Shown here piece by piece: positions 60,485 to 64,000 of a stretch of 64,000 bases of DNA (positions are counted from its first letter, which is position 1; every line of letters begins with the position of its first letter). The translations under genes were made by a program, and so were the position numbers. The stretch spans positions 82,677 to 146,676 of the forward strand of contig NZ_FUYB01000006.1 in NCBI RefSeq assembly GCF_900167255.1, written 5' to 3'. The stretch is from Thiothrix eikelboomii. Lineage in GTDB: Bacteria > Pseudomonadota > Gammaproteobacteria > Thiotrichales > Thiotrichaceae. The notes under the pieces are model-generated. The model had not been told where the DNA came from and searched no databases. It saw only the letters and a program-made list of their open reading frames with translations.

Positions 60485-61054
60485 ATGGGTGATGAAATAG
60501 AGTCAATGCAGGCTGTGGGGTGTTACCAGTCGTGGGTTGATCACATTGAACAAGAATTAAAAAACGATTACTTAATAAGTTTTGAAGAGTTATCCGTATG
60601 GATAAATGCGAAATTGAATGGAAGTGGCTATATGAACCCGCCAGACCTCATGCGTATTGAAAGGGAGTTGAGGCGATTTTCTGGCAAGAAAGAACTGAAG
60701 GAAATAGCGGGTGAGGTAAAGATTAATAAAAAGCTAGATAGGGTATTGATAAAGCACTTTAAGATAGTACCCACCTATCGTTCATATAAGGCAGAACAAG
60801 TAGCGCCTATTCGTTCATCTGGAGCTGAATCAGTAGACTTTGCTCCTATAAAGGGTAATAAGAAATCTATGCAGGAATGGATTAAGCATGTTATTACCAC
60901 AGAAAAGGGGCTTTCTTTGGATAGTTTAATGCCTGCTGGCTTACAGCAGGAGTTAATTAACCGTGCAACGGGGGCTTATAGTTATAAGGATGGAACAGCG
61001 GTTAAAAATGCGTGGGCTGCTTTAGGTTTGAAATCTGCCCACAAAACCACATAA
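60485..61054 (+). CDS. Element-encoded protein of unknown function
   Basis: The 189-residue soluble protein has a good ribosome site (AAAGGGG). It is Lys/Glu-rich with several predicted helices (HIEQELKNDYLISFEELSVW, MRIERELRRFSGKKELKEI) and ends LQQELINRATGAYSYKDG...AWAALGL. I do not recognise a family. Its codon use (many AAA, ATA, AGG) and AT content look higher than those of chromosomal neighbours by eye, in line with transfer. It sits between int and the repeat array. Confidence 0.7.
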   Translation: MGDEIESMQAVGCYQSWVDHIEQELKNDYLISFEELSVWINAKLNGSGYMNPPDLMRIERELRRFSGKKELKEIAGEVKINKKLDRVLIKHFKIVPTYRSYKAEQVAPIRSSGAESVDFAPIKGNKKSMQEWIKHVITTEKGLSLDSLMPAGLQQELINRATGAYSYKDGTAVKNAWAALGLKSAHKTT

Positions 61055-61105
61055 AACACCATTAACACCATCAAAAACACCATTTCCACCCATATTAAAC
61101 ACCAT
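61055..61105. repeat. Iteron-like array of AACACCAT
   Basis: Four exact AACACCAT copies start at 61055, 61064, 61076 and 61098, with a degenerate copy near 61086, all in the same orientation and about 9-12 bases apart. They fill the non-coding gap before the AlpA-like gene. Such spacing, close to one helical turn, is typical of replication-origin iterons or multi-site operators. Confidence 0.65.
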
Positions 61106-61122
61106 TCAAGCCGTCGCATAGT

Positions 61123-61147
61123 ACCTCTGTCTAATACATACAGAGGT
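61123..61147 (+). promoter_or_regulatory. Hairpin that masks the ribosome site of the AlpA-like gene
   Basis: ACCTCTGT (61123-61130) pairs perfectly with ACAGAGGT (61140-61147). The only Shine-Dalgarno (AGAGG, 61142-61146) is in the right arm, eight bases before the ATG at 61155, so folding should block translation. Confidence 0.6.
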
Positions 61148-61154
61148 TCTATAA

Positions 61155-61445
61155 ATGCCAACAGATGTACTTCAAACCCGCGACCAACGCCAAGCGGCAA
61201 AGTTGCAATTCAATAAGATAGCGGCTGAAAACTTCCCACAAGTCGGCAATGTCCGTGCTAATCAATGCGCGGCTTATTTAGGAATTGGTTTATCCACGTT
61301 CTGGCTATACGTCGAGCAAGGCCGAATTAAATCACCCACTAAATACGGTGTTCGTGTTTCGGTTTGGGATGCGGCTTATATTCACCAGCTGCGAGAAACA
61401 GGCATTCCATCTGCACCGAAAAAAGCGGCAGGGAAGGCCGTCTAA
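61155..61445 (+). CDS. AlpA-like helix-turn-helix regulator
   Basis: The 96-residue protein contains an HTH of the AlpA/excisionase kind (VRANQCAAYLGIGLSTFWLYVEQGRI, about 36-61) and a basic Ala-rich tail. In P4-like islands AlpA-type proteins control integrase expression and excision. The start lies downstream of a hairpin that includes its ribosome site, and its stop overlaps the start of a 30-codon ORF (TAATG). Confidence 0.78.
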   Translation: MPTDVLQTRDQRQAAKLQFNKIAAENFPQVGNVRANQCAAYLGIGLSTFWLYVEQGRIKSPTKYGVRVSVWDAAYIHQLRETGIPSAPKKAAGKAV

Positions 61446-61537
61446 TGAACAAAAAAAAGGCCACCCCATTACAGAGCGGCCCACAAAAACACAGCATTAA
61501 TTATGCCAGAGTAGCGACGCTAGGGGTAACGCCATGA
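61445..61537 (+). CDS. Small 30-residue ORF bridging the regulator and primase genes
   Basis: The ATG at 61445 overlaps the regulator stop, and its TGA at 61535-61537 overlaps the primase ATG (ATGA). It has a well-placed AGGGAAGG ribosome site eight bases upstream. The product is a basic peptide beginning MNKKKATPLQ. The double overlap suggests real translation, at least to couple the large primase gene; the peptide may have no function of its own. I recognise no family. Confidence 0.5.
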   Translation: MNKKKATPLQSGPQKHSINYARVATLGVTP

Positions 61538-63693
61538 GCTTAGCAATCGAAGCACCTAGCGCTATGTTAATAGATGCGCTCGCCTATACGCGGCGAGGCT
61601 GGCCTGTATTCCCGCTGAGGCATCATTTAAAGAAACCCGCCACCAAAAACGGCTTTAAGGACGCGACCACGGATCAAGCACAAATCAGCCAATGGTTTGA
61701 AAGTAGTACTTTCAATCTCGGCATTGCGACAGGGGACGGCTTAGCGGTGTTGGATATTGACCGCAAAGGCGGGAAAGATGGTCTGCAGGTTATTCAAAGC
61801 CTTGAATCTATCCACGGTGCATTACCCGATACTTACAAAGTTAGTACACCCTCTGGCGGTGAACATTGGTTCTTCAGTTATCCCTCTTATTTAAAAATCC
61901 AGAGCAATGCAAATCTCTTCAAGGAGCACGGCGAAGGCTTCGATATTCGAGCAGATGGGGGCTATGTAGTCGCATCCCCAAGCCACACAGAAGCCAGCTT
62001 AGATACTACAGGCCGCACCTATACGGGGGATTATCAAGCTATTAATTGCTTAGCAGTGGCAGCCTTACCCTCTGCATGGCTTGAGCTACTCACCACTAAA
62101 GAACGTTCACCCGCGCCACCCCGCACCCAAGCTATAGCCGCGAATGATCAACTGAGCGAAGTACAGGACGCTTTGTTGTATATCCCTAATGAGGATTATG
62201 ACTTATGGGTCAGTATTGGGAAGGCCTGTTATTCCTTGGGTAATGCAGGCTTTAGCTTGTGGGATACATGGAGCAGGGGGAGTAGTAAGTACAATCAAGC
62301 TGAAATGCCTGCTAAGTGGCAAAGTTTCAGCAGTGGCGCTCAGTACCAAGCGGCGTTTATCTTTGATACAGCGGCGCGGTATGGCTGGAACAATCCCAAA
62401 AAGGGCAAGCGTGATAATTTAGTAGGGCTTGCTAACTTTGGGCGCGTCGCTATTCAATCCAGCGAGGCTCATTCAGAGGGCAAAACAGTACGGACGGATA
62501 AGCCGTTTTTTATGTCGGCATCCGAGTTGATAGCTAATCCTCAGCCGATTGCTTGGCTAATCAAAGATGTGATGGAGCAAGATAGTACTATTATGCTCTT
62601 TGGTAAGTCAGGTGATGGAAAAAGCTTTATGGCCTTATCAATGGCCTGCTCCATTGCTTCGGGGCTGGATTGGTACGGGCATCCTGTGGAGCAAGGAACC
62701 GTTGCTTATATTGCAGGGGAGGGCATGAACGGCATTAAACGGCGCTTGGCTGCATGGTATCAGGATAAGGGGGTAGCGTTAGGCAATGGGCTTTATGTGG
62801 CACGCCATGCATTGGTATTACCTGAAGAAGTTGATCTGTTGATTCACTATTTAAGGAATATGCCCACGCTCAGGCTGGTGGTACTAGATACCGTTCAAAG
62901 AACAATCGGCGGTGATGAAAATAATACTAAGGATGCATCTAGCTATATCCGTGCTTTGGATGCTATTAGAGAAGCCTTGCCGGGTGTATCTGTGATGATA
63001 GTTCATCATTCAGGGCATAACGCCGATGATCGGGCGCGGGGGAGTGTTGTTTTCAAGGCTTCAACTGATTTGGAAATGAGGACAACCCGAGATGCTGAGA
63101 ACAGGCTGGTACTCAGTTGCACCAAGGCTAAGGAAGCCGAGCCGTTTGAGCCAATGGCTTTCCAGTTTTTTACCGTGGGATTGTTGGGCTGGGGTGATGC
63201 AGATAATCCCGTCAAGTCGGCGGTGCTGCATCCATTAGAAACGGTTCCACCCACACCAAAGCAAGAAGACTGGCGCAAAAAAATAAGAGGAGGCAATCAA
63301 ACAACGGCTATGACCATTCTGGAAACGATGGCCTCCGCTTCAGATACCGGATGGGTGGAGCTGGATGGTTGGGTAAAAGAAACTCTGTCTCAGACGGGCA
63401 TCAAAAAAACAAGCCGTTTCCATAATGAAGTATCTGCCAAGCTAGAAGACAAAGGGTTCATTAAGATAGACGAGGGGCATGTCTGCCTATTGGTGGGTAA
63501 ATATGCGCGGGAAGAATTGAGGGAAGAACAGGGCAGAAATGGGAAGAATTGGGAAGAATTGGAAAATCAGGTATCTGAAGAACGGGCAGAATTGGGCAGA
63601 GATGTATATATACATCTGCCAATTCTGCCCTCTTCTACCCAAGAAAACGAATTCTGCCCTGAACCTGAGTATGAAGAGGTTATAGGACTATGA
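61534..63693 (+). CDS. Primase/polymerase-helicase fusion replication protein
   Basis: The 719-residue protein has an N-terminal bifunctional primase/polymerase domain (about 10-190) with Asp74/Asp76 in LDIDRKGG, His111 in SGGEHWFF and Asp137 in GFDIRADGGYVV. A primase C-terminal-like helical region follows (about 205-290), then a RepA/AAA_25-type ATPase (about 335-560) with Walker A GKSGDGKS (357-364), Walker B LVVLDT (Asp452) and VHHSGH (490-495). The C-terminal ~100 residues may bind DNA. It should unwind the element's origin and make primers. Decamer repeats lie in its 3' end. Confidence 0.92.
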   Translation: MSLAIEAPSAMLIDALAYTRRGWPVFPLRHHLKKPATKNGFKDATTDQAQISQWFESSTFNLGIATGDGLAVLDIDRKGGKDGLQVIQSLESIHGALPDTYKVSTPSGGEHWFFSYPSYLKIQSNANLFKEHGEGFDIRADGGYVVASPSHTEASLDTTGRTYTGDYQAINCLAVAALPSAWLELLTTKERSPAPPRTQAIAANDQLSEVQDALLYIPNEDYDLWVSIGKACYSLGNAGFSLWDTWSRGSSKYNQAEMPAKWQSFSSGAQYQAAFIFDTAARYGWNNPKKGKRDNLVGLANFGRVAIQSSEAHSEGKTVRTDKPFFMSASELIANPQPIAWLIKDVMEQDSTIMLFGKSGDGKSFMALSMACSIASGLDWYGHPVEQGTVAYIAGEGMNGIKRRLAAWYQDKGVALGNGLYVARHALVLPEEVDLLIHYLRNMPTLRLVVLDTVQRTIGGDENNTKDASSYIRALDAIREALPGVSVMIVHHSGHNADDRARGSVVFKASTDLEMRTTRDAENRLVLSCTKAKEAEPFEPMAFQFFTVGLLGWGDADNPVKSAVLHPLETVPPTPKQEDWRKKIRGGNQTTAMTILETMASASDTGWVELDGWVKETLSQTGIKKTSRFHNEVSAKLEDKGFIKIDEGHVCLLVGKYAREELREEQGRNGKNWEELENQVSEERAELGRDVYIHLPILPSSTQENEFCPEPEYEEVIGL
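63509..63659. repeat. Tandem decamers and AT-centred palindrome inside the 3' end of the primase gene
   Basis: Five adjacent decamers (63509-63518, then 63521-63530, 63531-63540, 63541-63550, 63551-63560) match GGGAAGAATT, three exactly and two loosely. GGGCAGAATT at 63584-63593 recurs inverted as AATTCTGCCC at 63621-63630 and 63650-63659. The 63584-63630 stretch is an imperfect palindrome centred on a TGTATATATACA core. Confidence 0.8.
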
Positions 63694-64000
63694 AGCCTGC
63701 ATTACTGGAAGAGTTCTATCATGCAGGGCTTGAACTGTTCCTCCAAGACGGGCAGTTGATGGCAGGTGTACGAAAAGGCTGCACGCCCTCGCCTGAAGTG
63801 CTTGCTCAAGCCAAGGCGATGAAAGCCGAAATTATGGCGGCCTTTCAGAAGCCCAAGTATCCCTCTATCTGGGACGTGACGATTCAAACGAAGGGCAAGG
63901 TGCAAACGATGATCGTGATCGACCCGCTGCATGAGGATGAAGCCACTTTCAAGCGTGAGTTGGTGGAGCGCTTTGGTGAACAACGATTAGTGATGATGAA
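63690..64000 (+). CDS. Element-encoded protein, partial (runs off the right edge)
   Basis: An ATG at 63690 overlaps the primase stop (ATGA), and the frame stays open for 103 codons to the window edge. The visible part begins MKPALLEEFYHAGLELF and continues with an alternating Lys/Glu helix region and an IWDVTIQTKGKVQTMIVIDPLHEDEATFKREL segment, which looks like a small alpha-beta domain. I do not recognise the family. The overlap with the primase gene argues that it is real and co-translated. Confidence 0.75.
   Translation, partial: MKPALLEEFYHAGLELFLQDGQLMAGVRKGCTPSPEVLAQAKAMKAEIMAAFQKPKYPSIWDVTIQTKGKVQTMIVIDPLHEDEATFKRELVERFGEQRLVMM

Larger units (their letters stand above)
58982..64000. 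mobile_element. Integrated replicative element (P4-like satellite or integrative plasmid), right end outside window
   Basis: It begins after tRNA-Leu and carries a P4-type integrase, an AlpA-like regulator, a primase/polymerase-helicase and unknown small genes, all rightward and partly overlapping. Short repeat arrays at 61055-61105 and 63509-63659 look like origin iterons. No capsid, tail, conjugation or partition genes appear in the visible 5 kb. Confidence 0.85.

Noticed and set aside
63702..63983. 93-codon open frame on the minus strand at the right edge
   Set aside because: The plus-strand frame from 63690 overlaps the primase stop by ATGA and is open to the edge; it fits the operon, and the minus frame is its shadow.
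1..64000. CRISPR arrays, rRNA genes or insertion sequences
   Set aside because: No regularly spaced long repeats, rRNA-like blocks or transposase genes were seen in the window.

Overview
The window looks like the chromosome of a gammaproteobacterial sulfur oxidiser, probably in the Thiothrix/Thiotrichales area. This is an inference from gene content: a flavocytochrome c sulfide dehydrogenase pair, many c-type cytochromes with a System II CcsB-type haem-delivery protein, an SHP/DHC/cytochrome b cluster, LptFG and CmoAB, plus DUF5666/DUF6502 neighbours. No marker gene in the window settles the genus. About the last 5 kb (58982 to the right edge) is a mobile element inserted at a tRNA-Leu gene, and the right end of that element is not in the window.

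Layout. 1-3751: a histone-deacetylase-family enzyme (cut by the left edge), divergent from a Pat-type protein acetyltransferase. 3866-5819: a tightly packed TIR-membrane protein, DUF1415 and rhomboid operon. 5831-8320: a dual-specificity phosphatase, a short secreted copper-amine-oxidase-like protein and a stand-alone RyR-domain protein. 8298-12731: xthA, argF and argD (an operon read leftward), a PmtA-like methyltransferase and sodB. 12880-17820: a Bcr/CflA exporter, a flippase-like protein and a GT2 glycosyltransferase, and a secreted ankyrin protein. 18097-22239: lptF, lptG, an ArsN2-like acetyltransferase and an AmpG-like permease. 22415-26610: a YciK-like SDR, cmoA, cmoB, a 2OG-Fe dioxygenase and a DUF533 protein. 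26783-39621: electron-transfer and regulation, with the SHP/DHC/cyt b operon, a cytochrome b561, ccsB, fccAB, a DUF5666 lipoprotein with DUF6502, a membrane LuxR-type regulator, and a cytochrome c peroxidase-histidine kinase-response regulator operon behind an FNR-type box. 39703-48977: a BamA/TamA-like protein with an LTA-synthase-like enzyme, cytochromes, purH and a TSUP transporter. 49437-57343: two sodium:solute symporter pairs, a NhaD-type antiporter and a KdpE-like regulator. 57426-58981: tRNA-Arg, tpiA, secG and tRNA-Leu.

The mobile element carries a tyrosine integrase, a possibly structured non-coding stretch, an unknown protein, a short-repeat (iteron-like) array, an AlpA-like regulator whose Shine-Dalgarno lies in a hairpin, a 30-codon ORF that bridges two genes by overlaps, a primase/polymerase-helicase fusion, and a further gene cut by the window edge. 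The last 170 bases of the primase-helicase gene hold tandem decamers and a large AT-centred imperfect palindrome with inverted copies of the decamer. Together these look like a self-replicating, P4-like satellite or integrative plasmid with two candidate origin sites. The tRNA-Leu acceptor stem has a U-U mismatch that fits replacement of its 3' part by the element.

How the genes fit together. Sulfide oxidation by FccAB feeds electrons to the many periplasmic and membrane cytochromes. The peroxidase operon, SodB and probably SHP deal with oxygen by-products. The Na+ symporters and NhaD use or maintain a sodium gradient. All starts were judged by eye from Shine-Dalgarno sequences and family lengths; no database search was possible.
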